From positions 719,748 to 783,747 of the forward strand of contig NZ_DF968182.1 of NCBI RefSeq assembly GCF_001192835.1: a DNA stretch of 64,000 nt, in the 5' to 3' direction. Shown here in pieces: positions 19,122 through 27,498 of this stretch. The position numbers were made by a program, and so were the translations under genes. How positions within the stretch are numbered: the first letter of the stretch is position 1; the number at the start of each line of letters is the position of its first letter. The stretch comes from Lentimicrobium saccharophilum. GTDB taxonomy: Bacteria; Bacteroidota; Bacteroidia; Bacteroidales; Lentimicrobiaceae. The notes below the pieces were generated by a model. The model had not been told where the DNA came from. It made no database searches and was given only the letters and a program-made list of their open reading frames with translations.

Positions 19122-22100
19122 TCAGGGCGTAACTGTCCCTGTGAAAGTGGCTGCATTATTATCAATAATCGTCATATCCCCGGTATCCACCGTGCCGTCG
19201 CCGTTTACATCGGTAACCAGGTAACCGGTAGCAAAATCGGAAGCGTCATTGTCCACCGGGGTCATATCGGCGGTATCCACCGAGCCGTCCTGATTTACAT
19301 CGCCGCCGAAGATTGCGCAATGGCCATCGGTCATCAGCAGCATGTTGTTGCCATATGCCTGGGTTGGGCCATCGAAGCTATAGTCAATGATATCGGTTCC
19401 GAAAGAAACAGGGAGCTTTGAGGTAGTCGCCAGGCTGTTTCGGTGTTTAATGGTAATGTAATAGCTTCCATTCAGGTTTGCCGGGATTTCAACCACTGCT
19501 TCGCCTGTAGTGCTGAGGCTGACAAAGGGTTCTGTATAAACAATGTCACTGTAATTCAAGCTGTTGTGAAGTTCAACAGTGATCTGGTCGGCGGTGTTGC
19601 CCGGATATTGGTCGCCTCCGGCATTCCGGGCTTTGCGCATGGTACCGCTGCCGTTGTAAAGGCTTTCAAGGAAAACGGTCAGATTCAGCGTTTTATTCAA
19701 TGCAGGAATAATAATGGTGTAGTCCTCAGCTTCCCCGTAGGTTGTCTGATCGCATGGGCCCGGGTCCGTCGAAAAACGTTCAGCTATCCTTATCCTGTAT
19801 GTGCCGGGGGGTACATTTGCAGGAACCGTAATATTCCCGGTCAGGATATGCGTTCCCTGAGTGCCCGGCGTTTGTCCCAGGTCAACAGCTTCCCCGGCAT
19901 CGGTAAAAATGCAGTTGTTGTTCCAGTCTGTCCAGATGATACAATGCTGGGTCCATGAACCGTTTACTGTTACACTTACCGACACCGGGTATGTTGTTCC
20001 GGGTGTGAGTTCAGTGGCAATGGAAGTGAAATCGGAATATGAAGTAGAACCACTCGCATTGTTTATGGTATTCAGCTGCACATTGCTGATAAAGTCATCC
20101 GAGAGATTGGAGTAGGATGTCTCACAATAGGTGCAGTTGACCACATTGATATAGTTTGCTTTAACCTTAGTGTCAGATCCATAGGCGTTGGTAACAGTCA
20201 GGGTAACGCTGTAAAAGCCCAGGTTTGAAAATAAAACTTCAGGGTTCTGGGAGTTTTCTGTAGTTCCGTTCACAAAAGTTACATCCGCCGGACTGAAACT
20301 CCAGACCCATGAGGTGGGCACATTCTCCGAAAGATCAGAGAAGATCACAACAGAATTTAAAGCCGGAGATGAAGTGGATGCTGAAAATTCTGCTACCGGT
20401 GGCTGGGCAGGGTTATAGCAACTGATGGAAGCCACCCAGCCGTCGCGGGTCACACTGCCATCGGAGGTGAAATTGATGGTCAAGGCACCCGGTGAGTTGT
20501 TAGCAGTGATGGTACCGGGGCCGGATGTGCCGTTCCAGGTTCCCATCAGGGGCGCGGAAGTGCTGGTTCCGTTATAGATGCTCAGAAAATCATATCCCGA
20601 TTCAGTGTAAAAAGCAGAGAATTCCAGACGGATCAGGTTGCCCGCAGTTGCGGGATAGATCGTCATGGTCAGGTCCTCACTATCGCCGTATGGTGCAGCT
20701 GCTCCTCCCGAATCATAGAAATATCCGGTGCAGGTGGTAATGCTTGCGTCGGCCATATTATACTCCGGAATCAGGCCGATGATTACCTGCTTTGTTTCCT
20801 GAACTGAATATTGTGAGGCTGCTCCTCCTGAAAGGGTAAACAACAGGTCAACCGGAGTGCCCAGCGGAACGGAAGCTTCAGCAGTTACATTAAAAATGGC
20901 TGATGCTGTTCCGCCGATGCTCAGAGAGCCCAGGCTGTAAGATGTGCTGTTGAGTGTCAGATAGGGGCTGGCTCCGCCGGCTATTTCCAGCAGGCCGTTT
21001 ACATTGGAAATGGCGCTGTGCCCGTTGTTTGAACATGCGATCACCAGGTCGGCCGTTTCGCCGGGATCAAGAATGCCATCGTTGTTGCACCCCGGTCCGT
21101 TATCGGTCACGGTCATCGCACCGATGGTCAGGAGCGGCGCATTGGCTGTGATGTTAAAGTTTGAGTTCCAGGTGTCCGTTCCATCGGTTGCAGAAATCGT
21201 AAAAGCTACCACCTGCTGATCAGGGATATTATTGGCTACATTGACTAAGAACCCATCAGGAACAGATACCGTTTGATCGGGTGCAATGTTGCCGTAAACT
21301 GCATTGTTGTCTGTTATGGTAATGAAAGTGCTGCCTGAGGATAAAGTTGCAACAACATTGCCAGCAGTTTCAACGCCAACATTTTTCAGGTCAACCGAAA
21401 GCAGGTTGGTTTCATCATAATCCATGACTCCGTTGTTATTTCCTGAGGGTGGCGGGTCGTTGATGGTGTTGCCCGTGTAAACGATATACGGCCCTTCCGC
21501 GGGTATCACCTGAATGGTGCCTGTGTGCGGCTGCCGGTTCTGTTTTGTAATCACAATGTCCAGATTGCCCGGTGCGCTCAAAGGGGAGAAGTTCAGCGTA
21601 ACCGAACCTGACAGCCCTGTTACCTTTGCATCGAGCAGCACGCCATTGCCGGATAAGGCCACGGTTGCATAGGCTTCGGTGGTAACAGTCAGCGAATTCA
21701 TCCCGATCATCAGGGTGTTGAGATAGGTTGCACTCAACGGTGGCGGTACCGAATAATAGATCATCAGCGACGGGTCGCCCATCAGGTGGTAGATTTCCCA
21801 ATAGTAGGTTTTCATGCCTGAATTTGATTCCTCCACGGCATAATTGCCACATACCACCATTTGTCCCTGGGTAACGAACCAGTCATCCGTTGGTTCGCCA
21901 TGGTCATGAAATGTGCCGTCATATGCACCAATATGATTGCCATCGTACACGGGGTTCAGGGCAACTGTTTTAAATCCGCAGCCCCACCAGAAATCTTCAT
22001 CCCAGTAAGTACTGTTTGATCCGCCAATATAACCGACTGCTCCTTTGTTTTCGGCCCTGAGGATTTCTTCGGCAAAGCAGGTGCCATCAAACGTTGCCGA

Positions 22101-23564
22101 CTGGCAGCAATTCCCGACAAGCAATCCGTACTTTCCCTGGTTGGTCAGCGCCGGAATGTGTGCAGTGGTAAAGGACGGATCGGCCCAGCCGCTGGAGCTG
22201 CAATGTGCCGTATAATTTCCATAGGCCACGCCGTCTGATACATTATTACGGATCTGTTGCGAGTAGTTGCCTCCGGAAGGTTCAGGCTGCAGGTAGGTAT
22301 GCGACAGGATGTTGTGCGCTGCATTAAAATATGTTTCAGTTCCATAATTTATCTGACCGTTGCTCCATGTCTGATGGCCTGCATCTGCTCCCGCTACCAT
22401 CACCACTTCTCCCAGGAAAGAGGGGTCGGGCATCAGGTATTGCTCATATTCAAGGGTTTTATCGATCTGCGGTTGCAGTTGCGCCGGATTGTTGGCCGAG
22501 AAACGTCCGTAAAACACTTCAGGCAGGTTGTCGCCGGTGTATTCGCAGTACCTCAGGTCGGTAACATGCGATCCGGCTGAACCTGACCACGCCGGAATCT
22601 GGGCTACATCGCCCACAAACAGCACAAAGCTCGGAGCGGCATATCCGTCCGGCGGCGTATTGTAAAGGTTTTGCAGGTATGTTTTTATGGATGTTGTGGT
22701 CGTCCCCACGGCCGGATTGCTGGTGTATGCCTGTATGACATTGAATCCTTTTTTAACCTTCCACTGTATAAAAGGCTGCAATGCTGACTGGAACATCGGA
22801 TCCGAAACAATTACGTAGGTTGCCGGTGCGCTGGTTATCAGGGCATCCTCCGGACCGGGCGACCTGTAATTTGCCGCCATTTTGTAAGTGCTGATAAAAT
22901 AGGGAGATGCCTTGGACAGTTTCAATTCTTCAGTACCCTGAATATCGGCATTTTCAAAAACAATTTCGATTTCCAGATCATCATAGATTTTCAGCATCCG
23001 GGTTACCGGGTTATATTGCACGGGTGAAATATCGACCCTTGCCAGGTTGAGAGCCCGCATCAGACCAATGTTGGTCACTGTGACCAGTTCATCTTCAATA
23101 TACCGGTCGGTATTGTATAGAACCTTGTTTATAATGAAAGGCACCTTGTCGGGATCATCGCTTTTCGACAAGGGCGGCTGGGCAGGAAATACAGGGAATC
23201 TTACCCCGTGCTGACCAAGGTCGATTTCCGTGATGTGGCTGTGTCTGATCCTGACAGAATATGTAGCCCCCAGGGGGACCTCTATCAGCTTCCGGTAAAC
23301 GGGCAGTGCCGGCTCCCCTTCCGCATTTCTCAACCCGAACTCCTTTATATTAAGCAGGGTAAAAAAACCTTCAGATGTATTGACTTCGCTGAAACCAATG
23401 CCCGATACAGTGGCCCTGAAAACCACTCCGGTATATGATCCCTCAGGGATAGAAACTTTAGTTCCGCCTTTTTTAATACTGATATTTTCTCCAATGGCAG
23501 AAGCCGGAAAAATTGCTGTAAACACCAGCAGTGATAAAGCAAATGCAAAAACCGATTTTTTCAT
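19122..23564 (-). CDS. Gingipain-like C25 cysteine peptidase B with CUB, PKD, GEVEDY and dockerin-like domains
   Basis: The frame extends to 23588, but the ATG at 23562-23564 begins a clean signal peptide (MKKSVFAFALSLL), giving 1,480 residues. A propeptide (about 30-240) leads to the C25 domain (about 248-630) with His454 (YTAHCSSSGW) and Cys486 (VGNCCQS). The same series of CARDB-like, CUB, PKD, GEVEDY and C-terminal calcium-loop domains follows as in peptidase A. The catalytic domains of A and B differ strongly, so they probably have different specificities. The C-terminal halves have been homogenised at DNA level. A candidate promoter lies about 290 bases upstream, leaving a long leader that contains a hairpin. 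Confidence 0.92.
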   Translation of the reverse strand: MKKSVFAFALSLLVFTAIFPASAIGENISIKKGGTKVSIPEGSYTGVVFRATVSGIGFSEVNTSEGFFTLLNIKEFGLRNAEGEPALPVYRKLIEVPLGATYSVRIRHSHITEIDLGQHGVRFPVFPAQPPLSKSDDPDKVPFIINKVLYNTDRYIEDELVTVTNIGLMRALNLARVDISPVQYNPVTRMLKIYDDLEIEIVFENADIQGTEELKLSKASPYFISTYKMAANYRSPGPEDALITSAPATYVIVSDPMFQSALQPFIQWKVKKGFNVIQAYTSNPAVGTTTTSIKTYLQNLYNTPPDGYAAPSFVLFVGDVAQIPAWSGSAGSHVTDLRYCEYTGDNLPEVFYGRFSANNPAQLQPQIDKTLEYEQYLMPDPSFLGEVVMVAGADAGHQTWSNGQINYGTETYFNAAHNILSHTYLQPEPSGGNYSQQIRNNVSDGVAYGNYTAHCSSSGWADPSFTTAHIPALTNQGKYGLLVGNCCQSATFDGTCFAEEILRAENKGAVGYIGGSNSTYWDEDFWWGCGFKTVALNPVYDGNHIGAYDGTFHDHGEPTDDWFVTQGQMVVCGNYAVEESNSGMKTYYWEIYHLMGDPSLMIYYSVPPPLSATYLNTLMIGMNSLTVTTEAYATVALSGNGVLLDAKVTGLSGSVTLNFSPLSAPGNLDIVITKQNRQPHTGTIQVIPAEGPYIVYTGNTINDPPPSGNNNGVMDYDETNLLSVDLKNVGVETAGNVVATLSSGSTFITITDNNAVYGNIAPDQTVSVPDGFLVNVANNIPDQQVVAFTISATDGTDTWNSNFNITANAPLLTIGAMTVTDNGPGCNNDGILDPGETADLVIACSNNGHSAISNVNGLLEIAGGASPYLTLNSTSYSLGSLSIGGTASAIFNVTAEASVPLGTPVDLLFTLSGGAASQYSVQETKQVIIGLIPEYNMADASITTCTGYFYDSGGAAAPYGDSEDLTMTIYPATAGNLIRLEFSAFYTESGYDFLSIYNGTSTSAPLMGTWNGTSGPGTITANNSPGALTINFTSDGSVTRDGWVASISCYNPAQPPVAEFSASTSSPALNSVVIFSDLSENVPTSWVWSFSPADVTFVNGTTENSQNPEVLFSNLGFYSVTLTVTNAYGSDTKVKANYINVVNCTYCETSYSNLSDDFISNVQLNTINNASGSTSYSDFTSIATELTPGTTYPVSVSVTVNGSWTQHCIIWTDWNNNCIFTDAGEAVDLGQTPGTQGTHILTGNITVPANVPPGTYRIRIAERFSTDPGPCDQTTYGEAEDYTIIIPALNKTLNLTVFLESLYNGSGTMRKARNAGGDQYPGNTADQITVELHNSLNYSDIVYTEPFVSLSTTGEAVVEIPANLNGSYYITIKHRNSLATTSKLPVSFGTDIIDYSFDGPTQAYGNNMLLMTDGHCAIFGGDVNQDGSVDTADMTPVDNDASDFATGYLVTDVNGDGTVDTGDMTIIDNNAATFTGTVTP
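19238..19724. repeat. Near-identical tract 1, copy B (pairs with 14264-14750)
   Basis: Second copy of the 487-base tract. One of the few differences changes a codon (Ala to Pro in the segment following GGDQY). Confidence 0.9.
20053..21174. repeat. Near-identical tract 2, copy B (pairs with 15079-16200)
   Basis: Second copy of the tract of about 1,120 bases. The 330 bases between the two tracts (19725-20052) clearly differ between the genes, although they encode the same GEVEDY-type domain. Confidence 0.9.
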
Positions 23565-23801
23565 ATAACTGAAATTAAAGATGCTCACCAGGAGACATAA
23601 AAATAAAATGAGAGTTTGAAACGGGTAGGAGAGAGTGCTTTCCGGAAAGTAATTGATTCCGGACCGGAAGGATCAGTCTATGGCCACAAGTAAAACCAGT
23701 TGCCAACAATCAGGTTAATTCTCCTTTAATAAAGAAGGATAAACACAAACAGTTGGTTGAATGTAACAAACTCTTTGTCAATTATATAACTGAGCCCCCT
23801 T

Positions 23802-23835
23802 AGGATTTCGTTGCTCAAACCAACGAAAGTATCCT
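23802..23835 (-). promoter_or_regulatory. Inverted repeat in the leader of C25 peptidase B
   Basis: AGGATTTCGTTG (23802-23813) pairs with CAACGAAAGTATCCT (23821-23835), forming a 12-base-pair stem with a three-base bulge and a seven-base loop. It lies just downstream of the candidate start site of the peptidase B transcript. It could be an operator or an RNA leader structure. Confidence 0.45.
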
Positions 23836-23855
23836 TTGTATTTGATTTATTAATT

Positions 23856-23887
23856 CAAAGATAAGCGATTTGTCAGGGAATTGTCAA
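23856..23887 (-). promoter_or_regulatory. Candidate Bacteroidetes promoter for C25 peptidase B
   Basis: On the minus strand TTG (within TTGACA, 23882-23887) is followed after 21 bases by TATCTTTG (23856-23863). This matches the known -33 TTTG/TTG and -7 TAnnTTTG layout. The implied leader is about 285 bases. Confidence 0.45.
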
Positions 23888-24010
23888 CAGATATAAATAT
23901 TTTTTATAATCGGGGGGAGAATATATGAGGTTAATAGATTGTGATAATAATAAGAAAAAGAGGATAATCAGCAATGCTATTGATTTCTGACAGGGAAAAT
24001 GCAGACAGGC

Positions 24011-24038
24011 AAAAGGCCGGTCATATCATGTTCCGGCC
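24011..24038 (-). terminator. Intrinsic terminator after frr
   Basis: On the minus strand GGCCGG, a 12-base loop and CCGGCC are followed by TTTT. It begins 28 bases past the frr stop codon. Confidence 0.65.
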
Positions 24039-24065
24039 CTGATTCAATATGGCAATTGAAAACTA

Positions 24066-24629
24066 TTATACGGTCATAATATCCTTTTCTTTCAGTTCGA
24101 AGAGTTTGTCAATTTTAGCCGAGAATTTATCGGTCAAAGTCTGGATATCCTTTTCAAGTTGTTTGATCTCGTCTTCGGGGACTCCTTCTTTTTCGAGTTT
24201 TTTTCCGGCATCTATGGCTGACCTGCGGAGATTTCTCACGGTAACCTTTGCATTTTCAACTTCTGCTTTGGCTTTTTTCACCAGGTCCTTGCGGCGCTCC
24301 TCGGTAAGCGGGGGGACGGCAATGCGAAGCACTTCCCCGTTGTTTTGGGGGTTAAAGCCCAGGTTAGCGGCCAGAATGGCTTTTTCAATGGGTCCCAGCA
24401 TATTTTTTTCCCACGGTTGAACGATGATCTGTCTGGGGTCCGGGGTGTTGATGTTTGATATCTGATCGATGGGCGACAAGGTTCCGTAATAATCTACCCT
24501 GACACCTTCGAGCATGGCGGGACTGGCTTTCCCGGCGCGGATTTTGTGAAATTCCTTTTCGAGGTGGCTGATGGCCCCCTGCATGCTCTCTTCTGTTTCA
24601 TCCAGTATAAATCTGACTTCTTCGTTCAT
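24066..24629 (-). CDS. frr: Ribosome recycling factor
   Basis: Frr works with EF-G to split post-termination ribosomes in the cytoplasm. The 187 residues read from the ATG at 24627-24629 match the family from end to end. They include the N-terminal helix with HLEKEFHKIRAGKASP, the DQISN/TPDPRQIIVQPW hinge and beta region, and the C-terminal helices with LTEERRKDLVKKAK. The frame could be opened eight codons earlier at 24653, but family length favours the internal ATG. pyrH lies just upstream on the same strand. A separate promoter appears in the short gap between them. Confidence 0.97.
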   Translation of the reverse strand: MNEEVRFILDETEESMQGAISHLEKEFHKIRAGKASPAMLEGVRVDYYGTLSPIDQISNINTPDPRQIIVQPWEKNMLGPIEKAILAANLGFNPQNNGEVLRIAVPPLTEERRKDLVKKAKAEVENAKVTVRNLRRSAIDAGKKLEKEGVPEDEIKQLEKDIQTLTDKFSAKIDKLFELKEKDIMTV

Positions 24630-24675
24630 TGTCTGATTGGTTTTTCTGATCATTAATCATTAGGCAATGATGCTG

Positions 24676-24707
24676 CAAATATACAAAAGCAAGCCGTTTT
24701 AATCCAA
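24676..24707 (-). promoter_or_regulatory. Candidate promoter for frr
   Basis: On the minus strand TTG (24705-24707), 21 bases and TATATTTG (24676-24683) match the Bacteroidetes -33/-7 pattern. The start site would be about 40 bases before the frr ATG. Confidence 0.45.
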
Positions 24708-24729
24708 GGCTGATGTCTATTTACAAAAC

Positions 24730-25437
24730 TTATCCCTTTACAAGGGTGCCGACCGGCTCACCGGCGATGATTTTTTGAAGGTTTCCCTTGATATTCATGT
24801 TGAAAACCAGGATGGGAAGCCTGTTCTCGCGGCACAGGGTGATGGCGGTGAGGTCCATGATATTCAGTCCCCTCTCGTAGACTTCGGTAAAGGAGATGGT
24901 GTCAAATTTCTCTGCATCCGGATTTTTCTCGGGATCTGCCGTATAAACACCATCAACACGGGTGCCTTTCATAATCACGTCAGCCTCTATCTCTACCGCG
25001 CGGAGCGCTGCAGCCGAATCGGTGGTAAAGAACGGATTTCCTGTACCGGAGGCGATAATCACGATATTTCCCCCGTTCAGGGCTTCGATGGCCCTTCGGC
25101 GGCTCATAGCCTCTGCAATGGGATCAATGGCAATCCCCGAAAGCAAACATGTTTTCATGCCGTGTTTTTCCAGTTCGGCCTGAAGCGCCATGCTGTTGAT
25201 AACCGTGGCAAGCATGCCCATATAATCGCCCTGTACGCGGTCCATACCTTTGGCAGCACCCTGCAACCCCCTGAAAATGTTGCCTCCGCCGATTACGATG
25301 CCTACCTGAACACCCTGACTGGCAACCGAACTGATTTCTCCGGCATACATCGACAGCCTTTCAGGGTCAATGCCGTGCTGCTGTTTACCCATCAGGGCTT
25401 CACCGCTTAATTTTAAAAGAATCCGTTTGTATTTCAT
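24730..25437 (-). CDS. pyrH: UMP kinase (uridylate kinase)
   Basis: PyrH phosphorylates UMP to UDP with ATP in pyrimidine nucleotide synthesis. The 235-residue sequence is a full-length amino-acid-kinase-fold protein: KLSGEALMG at the N-terminus, VIGGGNIFRG (phosphate binding), GDYMGMLATVINS, and ASGTGNPFFTTDSAAALRA. It begins 12 bases after the stop of a secreted M28 peptidase gene, so the two are probably co-transcribed. pyrH-frr adjacency is common in bacteria. The usual rpsB-tsf neighbours are not here. Confidence 0.97.
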   Translation of the reverse strand: MKYKRILLKLSGEALMGKQQHGIDPERLSMYAGEISSVASQGVQVGIVIGGGNIFRGLQGAAKGMDRVQGDYMGMLATVINSMALQAELEKHGMKTCLLSGIAIDPIAEAMSRRRAIEALNGGNIVIIASGTGNPFFTTDSAAALRAVEIEADVIMKGTRVDGVYTADPEKNPDAEKFDTISFTEVYERGLNIMDLTAITLCRENRLPILVFNMNIKGNLQKIIAGEPVGTLVKG

Positions 25438-25449
25438 TGCAGTTTATTA

Positions 25450-27447
25450 TTATCGGATAATGACCATGGGCATCACTTTGCTGAACCGGTCGGTTTTCAG
25501 TTGATAAAAATAGCGACCAGGCGTCAGTTGATTCAGGCCGGCCACAATCAGGTGGTTTCCGGCGTTGAAATAATCGTTTGCCAGCTGCGCTACCGGTTGT
25601 CCGAGCATATTGTATATAATCAGCTGAACATCCGAGGGCTGCTTCAGCTTAAACTCAATGGTGGTTGTTCCTTTGGCGGGATTGGGGTAATTCTGCCCGA
25701 GATATTCGTCTTCAGCACTCCCGTTCAGCGTAAGCCCGGTTGTGGGATCAAGGTATAAGATATGCAGACACCAGTTGTTGAGCGTTCCGGTATTCCCTGC
25801 TCCTCCGTCATTGATACGGATTTGCCAGTCGCCCGAAACTGTTTTCCCGTTGAAGGCGCTCAGGGCCATCTCCGGGCGGAACCGGCCGGTGAAAGGCGGC
25901 GTACCTTCAGTAATCATCATCTCGGCCTGATCGTCGAAAGTGGTGTTGGTATAATTGTCCCCGTTTCCGCCATTGCGGTCGCTCAGCATGGATACCGTGC
26001 CATCGGGCCCGGTAAGAATCAGCCGTAGCTCTCCTGTACGGGTATGCGTTATGTCAAGGTTCACATCCACATCCATCACCGTGCCGGTGGATTCCACCGT
26101 TATCAGGTCGTAGGTGTTCTGGTAGTCAATGATTTCAACCGGGGTGGTAGTTGAGCAGGTATTTGCGGAGAAAATGTTGTCGATCACATAAACGAAGAAA
26201 GATTCGGGTGCCTGGGTTCCCGGAGGGTTAATGCCAAGCCCTCCGGCAGGGTAGGAGGCTGTAAGCCTTCCCAGAGAATCCTGGACAGCAAAATAATAGC
26301 TTACTTCTGTTCCGAATGCAAAACCGGGAATCATAAAGCGAAGGGTGTCACCGCTCACTTCATAAGGAGTGACAAAATCGAAGCCGGAACCGTTTCCTGA
26401 GTAGTATAACCGCGGAGGATAATTGAGAATATCCACCGGATGCGAGCCTTCTACAATAAGCACCGCTTCGCGCTCTTCCACAGAGTTTCCCGAAACTACC
26501 GGATCATGATGAAAATAAAATCGGTGATCCCATCCCTGCGCTGCAATATTGGCAATGGAAGCCCTGACAAAAGCAACGTAATAAGGCATGTTGAGGATGT
26601 CGATGTCGTCGCCGGGGGTGTGATAGTATTCATTGAAATCGTACCAGTCTTCAATGGCCAGCATGGCCGGATAGTCAAATTGCCAGAAAGAGGCATGGTC
26701 GCTGGCCGTAGTATAATAATAGTTATGATTCAGCTGGGGCTGGTAGTATGCAGTGGTCCTGAGAAAATCATTGGTAAATCCCTGGGAAAGGGTATTGGTT
26801 GCAATCGAATACGTATAGTCATTGTCCGAATCCCAGGCAATCATATCCAGGTTCAGCACCCCGAGGATCTGCTGACCCTGGTTGGCCGCACGCTGGGCAT
26901 AGGCATAACTGCCCACAAGTCCGATCTCTTCTTCGTCCCAGGCCGCAAAGCGTATGGTATATTCAGCGTCGAACGGCGCCAGCAGGCGGGCTGCTTCCAG
27001 CACGGCTACCGTACCGGAGGCGTTGTCATCGGCGCCGGGTGCAACAGATCCTGATGGCATATTGTCATAATGCCCGCAGATAATGAATTCCTTGTCCGGA
27101 TATTTCGTCCCGGTTTTTGTGGCGATGATATTTTCTCCCCGACCGTTGCTGAAAGTGTGGACTTCAGGGGTGTAGCCGTATTCAGTGAACTTATCGAAGA
27201 TAAAGTCGGCTGCCTTGCTGTTGTTCGGATTGTTGTAATGTCGCGAAATGATGGTGGTGGGTATGCCGTCGATTAAGACGGTTGTATCTCCTGCCAGCTG
27301 CCTGGTCAGCAACAGGATCGACTGATGGTCGGCCAGCTGGATAAGCGAATCAAGAAAAGGACTGTAAGCAAGCTGGGCTTTCATGCTGACGGGCGAACTG
27401 AACCCGAACAAAGTCAGGGCAAAAAGCAGGGTAGAGATTTTCTTCAT
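25450..27447 (-). CDS. Secreted M28 zinc aminopeptidase with P domain and T9SS type A sorting domain
   Basis: This 665-residue protein has a signal peptide (about 1-24) and an M28 peptidase domain (about 70-310). Likely zinc ligands are His126 (ICGHYDNM), Asp140 (PGADDNASG) and the acidic cluster AWDEEEIG near 170. After a linker, a proprotein-convertase P/Homo B domain (about 430-570) carries DITHTRTGELRLIL and VSGDWQIRI. The last 85 residues are a classic T9SS type A sorting domain (LGQNYPNPAKG, YNMLGQPV, GRYFYQLKT). It is exported by T9SS and probably removes N-terminal residues from peptides made by other extracellular proteases. Confidence 0.93.
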   Translation of the reverse strand: MKKISTLLFALTLFGFSSPVSMKAQLAYSPFLDSLIQLADHQSILLLTRQLAGDTTVLIDGIPTTIISRHYNNPNNSKAADFIFDKFTEYGYTPEVHTFSNGRGENIIATKTGTKYPDKEFIICGHYDNMPSGSVAPGADDNASGTVAVLEAARLLAPFDAEYTIRFAAWDEEEIGLVGSYAYAQRAANQGQQILGVLNLDMIAWDSDNDYTYSIATNTLSQGFTNDFLRTTAYYQPQLNHNYYYTTASDHASFWQFDYPAMLAIEDWYDFNEYYHTPGDDIDILNMPYYVAFVRASIANIAAQGWDHRFYFHHDPVVSGNSVEEREAVLIVEGSHPVDILNYPPRLYYSGNGSGFDFVTPYEVSGDTLRFMIPGFAFGTEVSYYFAVQDSLGRLTASYPAGGLGINPPGTQAPESFFVYVIDNIFSANTCSTTTPVEIIDYQNTYDLITVESTGTVMDVDVNLDITHTRTGELRLILTGPDGTVSMLSDRNGGNGDNYTNTTFDDQAEMMITEGTPPFTGRFRPEMALSAFNGKTVSGDWQIRINDGGAGNTGTLNNWCLHILYLDPTTGLTLNGSAEDEYLGQNYPNPAKGTTTIEFKLKQPSDVQLIIYNMLGQPVAQLANDYFNAGNHLIVAGLNQLTPGRYFYQLKTDRFSKVMPMVIIR

Positions 27448-27498
27448 CGCATTTAAGGTGTAGTTTGAGTGCGTTAAATTAAGGAAAACCGTCCGTGG

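Larger units (their letters stand above)
23565..24065. other. Intergenic region between C25 peptidase B and frr
   Basis: This 500-base AT-rich spacer has no plausible gene. It holds the candidate promoter and leader hairpin of peptidase B and the frr terminator, each listed separately. Confidence 0.6.

Noticed and set aside
14148-23564. Insertion sequence or transposon between the duplicated tracts
   Set aside because: No transposase, terminal inverted repeats or target-site duplications were found; the repeats lie inside two intact reading frames.
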